A stretch of DNA of 64,000 bases from Kitasatospora albolonga (GCA_002082585.1 CP020563.1:7248001-7312000); one strand, 5' to 3'. Shown: positions 8,699 through 18,540, numbered from the stretch's first letter. The notes: a model not told the origin generated them from the sequence alone. Numbers and translations: made by a program.

Positions 8699-9541
8699 GT
8701 CCCGGACCCCCGCCTCCAGCGCGATCCGGTGCTCACCGGCGTACACGTTCATGGACGGACCCCGCAGGAACCCCACCAGCGTCAGCCCGCTCTCCGCCGC
8801 CAGGTCCACCGCCAGCGAGGACGGCGCCGAGACCGCCGCGAGCACCGGAATCCCGGCCATCACCGCCTTCTGCGCCAGCTCGAACGAGGCCCGCCCCGAG
8901 ACCAGCAGCACCGCCCGCGACAACGGCAGCCGCCCGTCCGTCAGCGCCCGGCCGACCAGCTTGTCCACCGCGTTGTGCCGCCCCACGTCCTCCCGTACGT
9001 CCAGGAGCTCGCCCGCCTCGGAGAAGAGGGCCGCCGCGTGCAGCCCCCCGGTCCGGTCGAACACCTTCTGCGCGGCCCGCAGCCGGTCCGGGAGCGCGGA
9101 GAGCAGCCCGGGAGTGATCCGGACCGGGGGAGTGTCACCGACCGGGTGGCGGGTGGTGGTGCGTACCGCGTCCAGGCTGGCCTTGCCGCACAGGCCGCAC
9201 GAGGAGGTGGTGTAGACGTTCCGCTCCAGCGTGATGTCGGGCACCCGGACCCCGGGCGCGAGCTTCACGTCGACCACGTTGTACGTGTTCACGCCGTCGG
9301 CACTCGCCCCGGCGCAGTAGACGATGGACTGCACCTCCCCGCCGTCGGCGATCACGCCCTCGCTGACCAGGAACCCGGCGGCCAGCGCGAAGTCGTCACC
9401 GGGCGTGCGCATGGTGATGGCCAGGGGTTTCCCGTTGAGCCGGATCTCCAGGGGCTCCTCCGCGACGAGCGTGTCGGCGCGGGAGGAGACGGCACCGTCC
9501 CGGATACGGAGGGTGCGGCGGCGCTCGGTGACCCGTCCCAT
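8693..9541 (-). CDS. fdhD: formate dehydrogenase accessory sulfurtransferase FdhD
   Basis: FdhD (282 residues) moves sulfur from a cysteine desulfurase to the molybdenum cofactor of formate dehydrogenase, in the cytosol. The N-terminus has the family motif [12 protein letters not shown] followed by [15 protein letters not shown]. The sulfur-carrying motif is [10 protein letters not shown] near residue 115, with both cysteines present. The GRHNAVDKL and [12 protein letters not shown] blocks are also typical. No formate dehydrogenase or Mo-cofactor gene is in the window, so it serves a distant enzyme. It is convergent with the BASS gene and divergent from the KAS III-like gene. Confidence 0.95.
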   Translation of the reverse strand: MGRVTERRRTLRIRDGAVSSRADTLVAEEPLEIRLNGKPLAITMRTPGDDFALAAGFLVSEGVIADGGEVQSIVYCAGASADGVNTYNVVDVKLAPGVRVPDITLERNVYTTSSCGLCGKASLDAVRTTTRHPVGDTPPVRITPGLLSALPDRLRAAQKVFDRTGGLHAAALFSEAGELLDVREDVGRHNAVDKLVGRALTDGRLPLSRAVLLVSGRASFELAQKAVMAGIPVLAAVSAPSSLAVDLAAESGLTLVGFLRGPSMNVYAGEHRIALEAGVRDG

Positions 9542-9780
9542 GAGGCTGAACCCGATTCTGTCGGTTGCGGAGCTGGTGGCCGTGGCTGCGGCCGGAGCCT
9601 GGCCCCGTCATTGTCCTGCACACGCATCGCCCTGTCCCGGCACGGGAGCAGCACGGGGGCGGGGCTGTTGTCAATGCTCCAACACGCGGGCCGGATTCCT
9701 GTGGGATCACGTGCCCCCGTACCGGGCGGTAGCCACCAAGACTGGGTCTTTCCTGCCCTACGCCAATGATGGGAACCCGT

Positions 9781-10740
9781 ATGACCGGCTCACGTGTCGT
9801 GGCGCTCGGCCACTATCAGCCAGCCAAGGTGCTCACCAACGACGATCTGGCGGCCATGGTCGACACGAGCGACGAGTGGATCACGAGCCGGGTCGGTATC
9901 AAGACCCGGCATGTGGGCGGCCCCGACGAGCCGGTCGACGAGCTGGCCGCGCACGCGGGCGCCAAGGCGCTGGCCGCCGCCGGCCTCCAGCCCTCGGACA
10001 TCGATCTGGTCCTGGTGGCCACCTCCACCGCGATCGACCGCTCCCCGAGCATGGCGGCCCGGGTCGCGGCACGGCTCGGCATGGGTTCGCCCGCCGTGCT
10101 GGACATCAATGTGGTCTGCTCCGGCTTCACCCACGCCCTGGCCCTCGCCGACCACACGATCCGGGCCGGAGCGGCGACCCGGGCGCTGGTCATCGGCGCC
10201 GACAAGATGGGCGACATCGCGGACTGGACCGACCGCACCACCTGTGTCCTGCTCGGCGACGGGGCGGGCGCCGCCGTCGTCACCGCCGACCCGGCCGCCC
10301 CCGGCACCCCGGGCGGCCCCGGGATCGGGCCGGTGCTGTGGGGATCGGTGCCGGAGATGGGCAACGCCGTACGGATCGAGGGGACGCCGCCGCGCTTCGC
10401 GCAGGAGGGCCAGTCCGTCTACCGCTGGGCCACCACCCAGCTGCCCCCGATCGCCCGGCAGGTCTGCGAGAAGGCGGGCATCGCCCCGGAGGACCTGGCC
10501 GCCGTCGTCCTGCACCAGGCCAACCTGCGGATCATCGAACCGGTCGCCCGGAAGATCGGCGCGGTCAACGCGATCATCGCCCGGGACGTGGTGGACTCCG
10601 GCAACACCTCCGCCGCCTCCATCCCGATGGCGCTCTCCAAGCTTGTCGAGCGCGGTGAGATCGCCTCCGGAGCGCCCGTACTGCTCTTCGGGTTCGGCGG
10701 AAACCTCTCGTACGCCGGACAGGTCATCCGCTGCCCCTGA
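9781..10740 (+). CDS. 3-oxoacyl-ACP synthase III-like (KAS III / FabH paralogue)
   Basis: Thiolase-fold condensing enzyme of 319 residues. The catalytic triad is complete: C113 in NVVCSGF, H245 in VVLHQANLRII and N275 in SGNTSAAS. The N-terminus VTSRVGI-type motif is present as SDEWITSRVGIKTRHV. It is not in a fatty-acid operon (no fabD, acpP or fabF nearby), which points to a secondary KAS III rather than the essential FabH. The start is uncertain: ATG 9781 matches family N-termini (MTGSRVVALGHYQP), while ATG 9766 or 9769 would add a few residues. Acyl-CoA preference cannot be inferred. Confidence 0.88.
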   Translation: MTGSRVVALGHYQPAKVLTNDDLAAMVDTSDEWITSRVGIKTRHVGGPDEPVDELAAHAGAKALAAAGLQPSDIDLVLVATSTAIDRSPSMAARVAARLGMGSPAVLDINVVCSGFTHALALADHTIRAGAATRALVIGADKMGDIADWTDRTTCVLLGDGAGAAVVTADPAAPGTPGGPGIGPVLWGSVPEMGNAVRIEGTPPRFAQEGQSVYRWATTQLPPIARQVCEKAGIAPEDLAAVVLHQANLRIIEPVARKIGAVNAIIARDVVDSGNTSAASIPMALSKLVERGEIASGAPVLLFGFGGNLSYAGQVIRCP

Positions 10741-10826
10741 GCGCTTCCCGGCACGGCCTCCGGATACCTCCCCGGCACCTTTGTCCTGGGTGTGGAGAAA
10801 GTTGGCATGGATTCCTGCTCAACTTC

Positions 10827-10841
10827 TTCCCCCTCGGGGAA
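10827..10841. promoter_or_regulatory. 15-bp inverted repeat upstream of ROK regulator
   Basis: TTCCCC-CTC-GGGGAA is a perfect inverted repeat 63 bp upstream of the ROK start. A TACGTT hexamer (10850-10855) just downstream could be a -10 box. It is a candidate autoregulatory operator; binding is inferred from position only. Confidence 0.4.
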
Positions 10842-10903
10842 AGCGCTGCTACGTTCCCCATCGAAAGCCCGACGGACTGGCCGGATGTGGCGGGGAGGGA
10901 CGC

Positions 10904-12094
10904 GTGAGACGTATGACGGCACGGCCCGCGAACACGCATCAGGCGCGGCTGCTCCGGCTGCTGCGTGACGGGGGCCCCAACTCCCGTGCGCAGCTGGGCG
11001 ATCAGGTCGACCTCTCGCGCTCCAAGCTCGCCGTGGAGGTGGACCGGCTGCTGGAGACCGGTCTCGTGGTGGCCGACGGGCTCGCCGCGTCCCGGGGCGG
11101 GCGCCGCTCGCACAACATCCGGCTCGCCCCCGAACTGCGCTTCCTCGGGGTCGACATCGGGGCCACCTCCATTGATGTGGCCGTCACCAACGCGGAGTTG
11201 GAGGTCCTGGGCCACCTCAACCAGCCGATGGACGTACGCGAGGGCCCGGTCGCGGTCTTCGAGCAGGTCCTGGCGATGGCGGCCAAGCTCCGGGCCTCCG
11301 GCCTCGCCGAGGGCTTCGACGGCGCGGGCATCGGCGTGCCGGGCCCCGTCCGCTTCCCCGAGGGCGTGCCGGTCGCGCCGCCGATCATGCCCGGCTGGGA
11401 CGGTTTCCCGGTCCGCGAGGCGCTCAGCCAGGATCTGGGCTGCCCCGTCATGGTCGACAACGACGTGAACCTCATGGCGATGGGGGAGCAGCACGCGGGC
11501 GTGGCCCGCTCCGTGGGCGACTTCCTGTGCGTCAAGATCGGTACGGGTATCGGCTGCGGGATCGTCGTCGGCGGTGAGGTCTACCGGGGTACGACGGGCA
11601 GCGCCGGGGACATCGGGCACATCCAGGTGGACCCGGACGGCCGTCCCTGCGCCTGCGGCAACAAGGGCTGCCTGGAAGCCCACTTCAGCGGTGCCGCCCT
11701 GGCCCGCGACGCGGAGGACGCCGCCCGTGAGGGCCGCTCGCCCGAGCTCGCGGTCCGGCTGCGGGCGGTGGGACGCCTCACCGCCGCCGACGTGGCCGCC
11801 GCTGCGGCGGCCGGGGACGCGGCGGCGCTCGACCTGATCCGCGAAGGCGGCAACCGGGTCGGGCAGGTTATCGCGGGCCTCGTCAGCTTCTTCAATCCCG
11901 GTCTGGTGGTGATCGGCGGCGGGGTCACCGGCCTCGGTCACAACCTCCTCGCCAGTGTCCGCACCCAGGTCTACCGGCAGTCCCTGCCGCTGGCCACCGG
12001 CAATCTCCCCATCGTGCTGGGCGAGCTCGGACCCACCGCCGGAGTGATCGGCGCGGCCCGGCTCATCAGCGACCACCTCTTCTCACCGGCCTGA
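10904..12094 (+). CDS. ROK-family sugar-responsive transcriptional regulator
   Basis: A 396-residue repressor-type ROK protein. Residues ~8-65 form a winged helix (NSRAQLGDQVDLSRSKLAVE). The sugar-kinase-like domain follows, with the phosphate loop DIGATSIDVAVTN (~residue 84), GAGIGVPGPV, and the zinc motif made by H239 plus CACGNKGCLE. The catalytic-type VDNDVN is kept, so ligand binding is likely even if kinase activity is not used. GTG 10904 lies 5-6 nt after GGGAGG and is preferred to ATG 10913. It heads the ABC transporter and sugar-oxidation genes and is their probable regulator. Confidence 0.92.
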   Translation: MRRMTARPANTHQARLLRLLRDGGPNSRAQLGDQVDLSRSKLAVEVDRLLETGLVVADGLAASRGGRRSHNIRLAPELRFLGVDIGATSIDVAVTNAELEVLGHLNQPMDVREGPVAVFEQVLAMAAKLRASGLAEGFDGAGIGVPGPVRFPEGVPVAPPIMPGWDGFPVREALSQDLGCPVMVDNDVNLMAMGEQHAGVARSVGDFLCVKIGTGIGCGIVVGGEVYRGTTGSAGDIGHIQVDPDGRPCACGNKGCLEAHFSGAALARDAEDAAREGRSPELAVRLRAVGRLTAADVAAAAAAGDAAALDLIREGGNRVGQVIAGLVSFFNPGLVVIGGGVTGLGHNLLASVRTQVYRQSLPLATGNLPIVLGELGPTAGVIGAARLISDHLFSPA

Positions 12095-12147
12095 TCACAC
12101 CGGGCCCCCGCATCGCCCCGGCGCCCCGCGCCGACCCCGGCACCCCG

Positions 12148-12197
12148 CACCCGTCACCGTACGCACCACCGCCACCCGTCACCGTACGCACCACCGC
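12148..12197. repeat. perfect 25-bp tandem direct repeat upstream of sugar ABC operon
   Basis: Two adjacent identical 25-bp copies (12148-12172 and 12173-12197) begin CACCCGTCACCG and end CACCACCGC. They lie between the ROK gene and the ABC operon, immediately before an inverted repeat. This may be a regulator array or a recent slippage duplication. Confidence 0.7.
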
Positions 12198-12205
12198 ATT
12201 GGTCA

Positions 12206-12222
12206 GGTACGCGTCACGTACC
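12206..12222. promoter_or_regulatory. candidate operator upstream of sugar ABC operon
   Basis: GGTACG-CGTCA-CGTACC is a perfect 6-bp inverted repeat, flanked on both sides by GGTCAG (12201-12206 and 12226-12231) spaced 25 bp apart. It is the best operator candidate in the 268-bp gap before the ATPase gene; the ROK protein is the natural candidate binder. Confidence 0.45.
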
Positions 12223-12362
12223 CCTGGTCAGCAGCCGCTCCCGGTGCCCGCTCCACGGCACCTCCAGCCCTGCGCCCCGCCCGTTCACCCGGCCCTTCCC
12301 GAACCCGCCCGGCAACCAACGCGACCGGGCAGGGAAGACCCCGTTCGCCGAGGGGATTCGTC

Positions 12363-13886
12363 ATGGCACCAGAACCACCCCTGCTCACGATGTCCGGCAT
12401 CACCAAGTCCTTCCCCGGCGTACGCGCCCTGGACGGCGTCGACCTGGAGGTCCAGGCAGGCGAGGTCCACTGCCTCCTCGGCCAGAACGGCGCGGGCAAG
12501 TCCACCCTCATCAAGGTGCTCGCCGGGGCCCACCAGCCCGACGGCGGCGAGATCACCTGGCGCGGCGAAGCCGTACGGCTCAAGTCCCCGATCGCCGCCA
12601 TGCGCCGGGGAATCGCCACCATCTACCAGGAACTCGACCTGGTGGAAGGGCTGTCGGTCGCCGAGAACGTCTTCCTCGGCCATGAGCCGACCAGCGCCGG
12701 GTTCATCGTCCGTACGGGGGAGGGGCGTTCGGCGGCGAAGGCGCTGCTGGCCCGGCTCGGCCACCCGGAGATCGACCCCGCCCGGCCCGTCGGCTCCCTC
12801 TCCGCCGCGCAGCAGCAGATCGTCTCCATGGCACGGGCGCTCTCCCACGACGTCCGGCTCATCGTGATGGACGAACCGTCCGCCGCGCTCGACCCCGACG
12901 AGGTCGACAACCTCTTCCGGATCGTCGACGGCCTCACCGCCGACGGGGTCGCCGTCGTCTACATCTCGCACCGGCTGGAGGAGATCCGCCGCATCGGCGA
13001 CCGGGTCACCGTGCTGAAGGACGGCCGGGCGGTCGCGGTCGGGCTCCCGGCCGCCGGTACGCCGACGCGCGACATCGTTGCCATGATGACCGGCCGCGAT
13101 GTCGAGTACGTCTTCCCGCCCCGCCCGGAGGAGACCGCCGCGACCACCGCCGAACCCGTTCTCCGGGTCCAAGGGCTCTCCAGGGAAGGGGAGTTCGCGC
13201 CCGTCGACCTCGAACTGCGGCCCGGCGAGATCGTCGGCCTCGCCGGTCTCGTCGGCTCCGGCCGCTCCGAGATCCTGGAGACGATCTACGGGGCCCGCAG
13301 GGCGACCACCGGCACCGTCACCGTCGCGGGCCAGCAGCTGCGCAACGGCAGTGTCCGGGCCGCCGTCGCCGCCGGGATCGGGCTCGCCCCCGAGGAGCGC
13401 AAGGCCCAGGCCCTGCTGATGACCGAGTCCGTGACCCGTAATGTCTCCGTCTCCTCCCTCTCCCGGTTCGCCCGGCTGGGCTGGATCGACCGGGGCGGTG
13501 AGCGGCGGTCCGCGCGGGAGGCCACCCGTGAACTCTCCCTGCGGCCGGACAACCCGGACACGCTCATCCGCACCCTCTCCGGCGGCAACCAGCAGAAGGC
13601 CGTCCTCGCCCGCTGGCTGCTGCGCGGCTGCCGGGTCCTGCTGCTCGACGAACCCACCCGGGGCGTCGATGTCGGCGCTCGCGCCGAGCTCTACGCCGTG
13701 ATCCGCAGGCTGGCCGACGACGGCCTCGCCGTCCTGCTCGTCTCCAGCGAAGTGCCCGAAGTCCTGGGCCTCGCCGACCGGGTGCTGGTGCTCCGGGAGG
13801 GACAGGTCGTGCACACGGCCCCCGCCCAGGAGCTCGACGAGCACCGCGTACTCGACCTCGTGATGGAAGGGAGCCCGACGCCATGA
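12363..13886 (+). CDS. sugar ABC transporter ATP-binding protein (duplicated ATPase)
   Basis: Cytosolic ATPase of a ribose/galactoside-type importer, 507 residues with two tandem nucleotide-binding domains as in RbsA/MglA. The first half has Walker A GQNGAGKSTLIK, Q-loop YQELDLVEGLSVAENVF and Walker B LIVMDEPSAAL. The second half is degenerate at Walker A (GLVGSGRSEILE) but has the signature LSGGNQQKAVLARWL and the Walker B LLLDEPTRGVDVG. The ATG follows AGGGG by 7 nt. The permease start overlaps its end by 4 nt, indicating translational coupling. The sugar is not predictable from the ATPase. Confidence 0.95.
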   Translation: MAPEPPLLTMSGITKSFPGVRALDGVDLEVQAGEVHCLLGQNGAGKSTLIKVLAGAHQPDGGEITWRGEAVRLKSPIAAMRRGIATIYQELDLVEGLSVAENVFLGHEPTSAGFIVRTGEGRSAAKALLARLGHPEIDPARPVGSLSAAQQQIVSMARALSHDVRLIVMDEPSAALDPDEVDNLFRIVDGLTADGVAVVYISHRLEEIRRIGDRVTVLKDGRAVAVGLPAAGTPTRDIVAMMTGRDVEYVFPPRPEETAATTAEPVLRVQGLSREGEFAPVDLELRPGEIVGLAGLVGSGRSEILETIYGARRATTGTVTVAGQQLRNGSVRAAVAAGIGLAPEERKAQALLMTESVTRNVSVSSLSRFARLGWIDRGGERRSAREATRELSLRPDNPDTLIRTLSGGNQQKAVLARWLLRGCRVLLLDEPTRGVDVGARAELYAVIRRLADDGLAVLLVSSEVPEVLGLADRVLVLREGQVVHTAPAQELDEHRVLDLVMEGSPTP

Positions 13887-14959
13887 CACAGCCCGCCCCG
13901 TCGGCACGGCACAACGGGCCGGACAAGGAAGACCCCACCGGCCCCGGCAGGGCGGGTGCCACCGCCCCCGCCGCCCCGCCCCCGGTGAAGACCGGTGGCG
14001 CGGGGCCCGCGCTCGGTCTGCGGCTCGACGTCCGGGTCCTGTCCCTGCTCGGTGTCCTCGCCGCCCTTGTCCTGGTCGGCGGCATCACCGAACCGGACGC
14101 CTTCCTGGACACCGGGAACCTCCAGCTGATCCTGACCCAGGCGTCCGTCATCGGGGTCGTCACCGTCGGCATGACCTTCGTCATCACCAGCGGCGGCATC
14201 GACCTCTCCGTCGGCGCGATGGTCGCCCTCGCCTCGGTCTGGGCGACGACGCTGGCCACCCAGGAGTACGGCTTCGCGGGCATCGCCTTCACCGCCGTGA
14301 TCGTCGGCGTCGCCGCCGGACTGGTGAACGGCGTGCTCATCGCGTACGGGGGGATGGTCCCGTTCATCGCGACGCTTGCCATGCTCGCCTCGGCGCGCGG
14401 CCTCGCCCTCATGATCACCGACGGCAAGACCCAGATCGTCACCGTCGACTCGGTGCTGAGCCTGGGACTGCCGGACTCCTACATCCTCGGGGTCCCGCCG
14501 CTGGTCCTCATGTTCGCCGCCGTCACCGTCATCGGCTGGCTGATCCTCAACCGGACCACCTTCGGCCGCCGCACGGTCGCCGTCGGCGGCAACGCGGAGG
14601 CGGCCCGGCTCGCCGGGATCGACGTCCGCCGCCAGCGCCTCTACCTCTACCTGCTCTCCGGGCTGTGCTGCGGCATCGCCGCCTTCATGCTGATCGTGCT
14701 CTCCGGCTCCGGCCAGAACACCAACGGCAACCTGTACGAACTCGACGCCATCGCCGCCGCGATCATCGGCGGCACCCTGCTCAGCGGCGGTCGCGGCACC
14801 ATCGTCGGCTCCGTCCTCGGCGTCCTGATCTTCACCACGATCACCAACATCTTCGCGCTCAACAACCTCCAGAGCGACGTCCAGCAGATCGCCAAGGGCG
14901 CCATCATCGTCGCCGCCGTTCTCGTCCAGCGCCGCACCCTGCGCGGCGCCGACACCTGA
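13883..14959 (+). CDS. sugar ABC transporter permease (RbsC/BPD_transp_2 family)
   Basis: A 358-residue membrane protein with a ~45-residue Pro/Ala/Gly-rich cytosolic N-terminus and about nine hydrophobic segments. The family signatures TFVITSGGIDLSVGAMVALAS, YGGMVPFIATLAMLASARG and AIAAAIIGGTLLSGGRGT (EAA-equivalent) are all present. It forms the channel with the preceding ATPase and receives sugar from the lipoprotein encoded next. It overlaps the ATPase gene by 4 nt. Confidence 0.94.
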   Translation: MTQPAPSARHNGPDKEDPTGPGRAGATAPAAPPPVKTGGAGPALGLRLDVRVLSLLGVLAALVLVGGITEPDAFLDTGNLQLILTQASVIGVVTVGMTFVITSGGIDLSVGAMVALASVWATTLATQEYGFAGIAFTAVIVGVAAGLVNGVLIAYGGMVPFIATLAMLASARGLALMITDGKTQIVTVDSVLSLGLPDSYILGVPPLVLMFAAVTVIGWLILNRTTFGRRTVAVGGNAEAARLAGIDVRRQRLYLYLLSGLCCGIAAFMLIVLSGSGQNTNGNLYELDAIAAAIIGGTLLSGGRGTIVGSVLGVLIFTTITNIFALNNLQSDVQQIAKGAIIVAAVLVQRRTLRGADT

Positions 14960-15053
14960 CCAACCGCCTTACCGAGAGCCGCACTTCGTACGCCCTGTCT
15001 GTGACCAGAGCCGCTTTCCGTACGTCACCCACCGGATGAAGGGTTCCACCGCC

Positions 15054-16091
15054 ATGCCAGAGACCAGCCGCAGAGGGCTGCTGTTCGGAGCCACCGCCCT
15101 CTCCGCGGGCGCGCTCCTCACCGCCTGCACCAGCAACGAGCCGAAGAACGCCCAGCCCGCCGGCAACAGCCAGCCCGCCGCCGACGACAAGCCGGGCAAA
15201 GCCGTCACCATCGGCTTCGCCGGTCCGCAGGCCGACCACGGCTGGCTCAACGCCATCAACGTCAACGCCAAGTCCCGGGCGGAGGAGTACTCCGAGGTCT
15301 CGTTGGAGATCACCGAGGGCTCCAACGACACCGCCGCCCAGATCGGGCAGGTCAAGACCCTCATCAACAAGAAGGTCGACGTCCTGGTCATCCTCCCCGC
15401 CGACGGCAAGGCCCTCACCCAGGTCGGCCTGGAGGCGATGAAGGCGGGCATCCCCGTCGTCAACCTGGACCGCATCTTCGCCTCCCCGCAGGCGTACCGC
15501 TGCTGGGTCGGCGGCGACAACTACGGCATGGGCCTCAACGCCGGTCACTACATCGGCGAACAGCTCAAGGACAAGGCGAACGCCAAGGTCGTCGAACTGG
15601 CGGGCATCGACAACCTGGAGCTCACCAAGCAGCGCAGCCAGGGCTTCTCCGACGCGCTCAAGAACTACCCCAACATCAAACTGGTGGCCCGTCAGGCCGC
15701 CGAGTTCACCGTCGAGTCGGGCCAGGCGAAGATGGCCCAGCTCCTCCAGGCGCAGAAGCAGTTCGACGCCCTGTGGAACCACGACGACGACCAGGGTGTG
15801 GGCGCGCTCCGCGCCATCCAGCAGGCGGGCCGCGACGAGTTCATCATGGTCGGCGGCGCCGGAGCCAAGTCCGCGATGGACGCCATCAAGGCCGACAACG
15901 GGGTCCTCAAGGCGACCGTCCTCTACCCGCCGACGATGGCCGCGTCCGCCATCGACCTGGCGCGGGCGCTGGGCCAGAACAAGGGCATCAACGGTCTCTC
16001 CGAGATGGAGATCCCGACCTCCCTGACCCTGTACTCGGCCGTGGTCACCAAGGACAACATCGACCAGTACCTGCCGACGGGCTTCAACTGA
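15054..16091 (+). CDS. sugar ABC transporter substrate-binding lipoprotein (Tat/lipobox)
   Basis: Periplasmic-binding-protein-like fold I receptor of 345 residues. The N-terminus has a twin-arginine motif (R6-R7) and a lipobox LLTAC with C25 as the lipidation site, so it is probably exported folded and membrane-anchored. The mature part reads TIGFAGPQADHGWLNAIN, similar to sugar receptors of the LacI-like class. ATG 15054 places the RR pair at the expected distance; ATG 15036 would add six residues and lacks a ribosome site. The nearby catabolic genes suggest a glucoside- or cyclitol-like ligand. Confidence 0.9.
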   Translation: MPETSRRGLLFGATALSAGALLTACTSNEPKNAQPAGNSQPAADDKPGKAVTIGFAGPQADHGWLNAINVNAKSRAEEYSEVSLEITEGSNDTAAQIGQVKTLINKKVDVLVILPADGKALTQVGLEAMKAGIPVVNLDRIFASPQAYRCWVGGDNYGMGLNAGHYIGEQLKDKANAKVVELAGIDNLELTKQRSQGFSDALKNYPNIKLVARQAAEFTVESGQAKMAQLLQAQKQFDALWNHDDDQGVGALRAIQQAGRDEFIMVGGAGAKSAMDAIKADNGVLKATVLYPPTMAASAIDLARALGQNKGINGLSEMEIPTSLTLYSAVVTKDNIDQYLPTGFN

Positions 16092-16162
16092 CCGGGTCTC
16101 CGGGGGGCGTGGCGAGCGCGTCCCCCGGCCCGTTACCGCACACCGACGAGGAGGAAGTCCGC

Positions 16163-17404
16163 ATGGCCCGTAGTCAAGAGCAGGGGACGGAAGCGCAGAC
16201 CGGGGCACCGGCGCCGCCGCCACGGCAGGCGCGAGGAACGCTCGGGGTCGGCATGGTCGGTTACGCGTTCATGGGCGCCGCCCACTCCCAGGGGTGGCGC
16301 ACCGCCGGACACGTCTTCGACCTGCCGGTGCGGCCCTCTCTCGCCGCGATCTGCGGACGCGACCGGGCGGCGGTCGAGGCCGCCGCCGCCCGGCACGGCT
16401 GGGCGGCGGCGGAGACCGACTGGCGGGCGCTGATCGCCCGGGACGATGTGCAGCTGATCGACATCTGCACCCCCGGCGACAGCCATGCGGAGATCGCCAT
16501 CGCCGCCCTGGAGGCGGGCAAGCACGTGCTGTGCGAGAAGCCGCTCGCCAACACGGTCGCGGAGGCGGAGGCGATGGTCCGCGCCGCCGAAGCAGCCCGG
16601 TCCCGGGGGCAGGTGGCGATCGTGGGCTTCAACTACCGCAAGGTGCCCGCCATCACCTACGCCCGGCAGCTCATCGCGGAGGGCCGCCTCGGCACCCTGC
16701 GCCACGTGCGCGCGAGCTATCTCCAGGACTGGCTGGTCGACCCGGCCTCCCCGCTCACCTGGCGGCTCAAGCGCGAACACGCGGGCTCCGGTGCGCTGGG
16801 CGACCTGGGGGCGCACATCGTGGACCTCGCCCAGTACCTGGCGGGGGAGCTGCTGACGGGGGTCTCCGCCGTGGCCGAGACCTTCGTACGGGAGCGGCCC
16901 CTGCTCGCCGGACCCGCCGCCGGGCTCTCCGGCAGCGCCGGTACGGCGGAGCTCGGCGAAGTGACCGTGGACGACGCCGCGTTGTTCACCGGCCGCCTCG
17001 CCTCCGGGGCGCTCGCCTCCTTCGAGGCGACCCGGATGGCGGCCGGACGCAAGAACGCGCTGCGGCTGGAGATCAACGGGGAGCTGGGCTCGCTCGCCTT
17101 CGACCTGGAGCGGCTCAACGAGCTGTCCTTCCACGACCACACCGAGCCCGCCGCCACCGCGGGCTTCCGCCGCATCCTGGTCACCGAGCCCGAACACCCC
17201 TACCTGGAGGCGTGGTGGCCGCCGGGCCACGGCCTCGGCTACGAGCACACCTTCGTCCACCAGGCCCGTGACGTGGTCCGCACGATCGCCGAAGGCACTG
17301 AGCCCCGGCCCTCGTTCGCGGACGGCCTCCAGGTGCAGCGGGTGCTCGCCGCCGTCGAGGAGAGCGCCGCCAAGAACTCCGTACACACCCCCGTCCCGTC
17401 CTAG
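16163..17404 (+). CDS. Gfo/Idh/MocA-family sugar oxidoreductase
   Basis: NAD(P)-dependent dehydrogenase of 413 residues. The Rossmann motif is [16 protein letters not shown] and the family catalytic-lysine motif is CEKPLANT. The C-terminal domain has the typical [15 protein letters not shown]. Members oxidise sugar or cyclitol hydroxyls, often at C3. A GAGGAGGAAG ribosome site precedes ATG 16163. It sits between the sugar receptor and a TIM-barrel isomerase, so an imported glycoside or sugar is the probable substrate. Together with the secreted DUF1080 protein downstream, this suggests a 3-keto-sugar route (inference). Confidence 0.92.
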   Translation: MARSQEQGTEAQTGAPAPPPRQARGTLGVGMVGYAFMGAAHSQGWRTAGHVFDLPVRPSLAAICGRDRAAVEAAAARHGWAAAETDWRALIARDDVQLIDICTPGDSHAEIAIAALEAGKHVLCEKPLANTVAEAEAMVRAAEAARSRGQVAIVGFNYRKVPAITYARQLIAEGRLGTLRHVRASYLQDWLVDPASPLTWRLKREHAGSGALGDLGAHIVDLAQYLAGELLTGVSAVAETFVRERPLLAGPAAGLSGSAGTAELGEVTVDDAALFTGRLASGALASFEATRMAAGRKNALRLEINGELGSLAFDLERLNELSFHDHTEPAATAGFRRILVTEPEHPYLEAWWPPGHGLGYEHTFVHQARDVVRTIAEGTEPRPSFADGLQVQRVLAAVEESAAKNSVHTPVPS

Positions 17405-17417
17405 GAGGCTGCCGCCC

Positions 17418-18422
17418 ATGCCCCGCCCCTTCACCCTCTTCACCGGCCAGTGGGCCGACCTCCCGCTGGAGGAGGTCTGCAAGCACGCCCGGGACTTCGG
17501 TTACGACGGGCTCGAACTCGCCTGCTGGGGAGACCACTTCGAGGTCGACAAGGCCCTCGCCGACCCCGGCTATCTGGACAGCAGGCACCAACTGCTCGAC
17601 AAGTACGGGCTGAAGTGCTTCGCGATCTCCAACCACCTGGTGGGCCAGGCCGTCTGCGACCATCCGATCGACGAACGCCACCAGGGCATCCTGCCCGCCC
17701 GCATCTGGGGCGACGGGGAGGCCGAAGGCGTACGGCGGCGGGCCGCCGCCGAGATCGCGGACACCGCACGGGCGGCCGCCGCCTTCGGGGTCGACACGGT
17801 CGTCGGGTTCACCGGCTCCTCGATCTGGCATCTGGTCGCGATGTTCCCGCCGGTCCCGCCGCACATGATCGAGCGCGGCTACGAGGACTTCGCGGAGCGC
17901 TGGAACCCGGTCCTGGACGTCTTCGACGCGGAGGGGGTGCGCTTCGCCCACGAGGTGCACCCGAGCGAGATCGCGTACGACTACTGGACCACCAAGAAGG
18001 CCCTCGAAGCGGTCGGCCACCGGCCCGCGTTCGGGCTGAACTTCGACCCGAGCCACTTCGTCTGGCAGGACCTCGACCCGGTCGGCTTCCTCTACGACTT
18101 CCGGGACCGGATCTACCACGTGGACTGCAAGGAGGCCCGCAAGCGGCTCGACGGCCGCAGCGGCCGGCTCGGCTCGCACCTGCCGTGGGGCGACCCCCGG
18201 CGCGGCTGGGACTTCGTCTCCGCCGGGCACGGCGATGTGCCCTGGGAGGACGTGTTCCGGATGCTCCGGTCCATCGGCTACGAGGGGCCCGTCTCCGTGG
18301 AGTGGGAGGACGCGGGCATGGACCGGCTGACCGGCGCGCCGGAAGCGCTTGCCCACCTCAAGCGGTTCGACTTCGACCCGCCATCGGCCTCCTTCGACGC
18401 GGCCTTCGGCGGCGGCGAGTAG
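17418..18422 (+). CDS. sugar phosphate isomerase/epimerase (xylose-isomerase-like TIM barrel)
   Basis: A cytosolic AP_endonuc_2-type TIM barrel of 334 residues. The metal ligands expected for the fold are visible in [13 protein letters not shown] (Glu), NFDPSHFVW (Asp/His), VDCKEARK (Asp) and SVEWEDAG (Glu). The start is ATG 17418 after TAGGAGG; it lies 13 nt after the oxidoreductase stop, so they are cotranscribed. Homologues beside Gfo/Idh/MocA enzymes act on oxidised sugars or 2-keto-inositols. The exact isomerisation is unknown. Confidence 0.9.
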   Translation: MPRPFTLFTGQWADLPLEEVCKHARDFGYDGLELACWGDHFEVDKALADPGYLDSRHQLLDKYGLKCFAISNHLVGQAVCDHPIDERHQGILPARIWGDGEAEGVRRRAAAEIADTARAAAAFGVDTVVGFTGSSIWHLVAMFPPVPPHMIERGYEDFAERWNPVLDVFDAEGVRFAHEVHPSEIAYDYWTTKKALEAVGHRPAFGLNFDPSHFVWQDLDPVGFLYDFRDRIYHVDCKEARKRLDGRSGRLGSHLPWGDPRRGWDFVSAGHGDVPWEDVFRMLRSIGYEGPVSVEWEDAGMDRLTGAPEALAHLKRFDFDPPSASFDAAFGGGE

Positions 18423-18526
18423 AACCTGCGGCGGAGTGGCCCCGGGTGCTCCGCACAGGCGCCCCGGGGCTGCCCCGCCCTGCCCGGAATCCCCTTTGTC
18501 CTGACGGAAGCAGAAGTTCGGCCCAA

Positions 18527-18540
18527 CCCTTGCACAAGGG
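18527..18540. promoter_or_regulatory. 14-bp palindrome upstream of secreted multidomain gene
   Basis: CCCTTG-CA-CAAGGG is a perfect palindrome in the 280-bp gap before the large secreted protein. A TCTACCGT sequence ~20 bp downstream may hold a -10 box. The word CTTTGTCCTG (18494-18503) also occurs upstream of the ROK gene (10779-10788), hinting at shared control. Confidence 0.4.

Noticed and set aside
12148..12197. Tandem 25-bp repeats considered as a CRISPR fragment.
   Set aside because: The copies are directly adjacent with no spacer, there are only two, and no cas gene is near.
18440..18469. CCCCGGG and CCCGGGG arms after the sugar isomerase gene considered as a terminator.
   Set aside because: Short arms and a long loop; such pairs are common by chance at this GC content.
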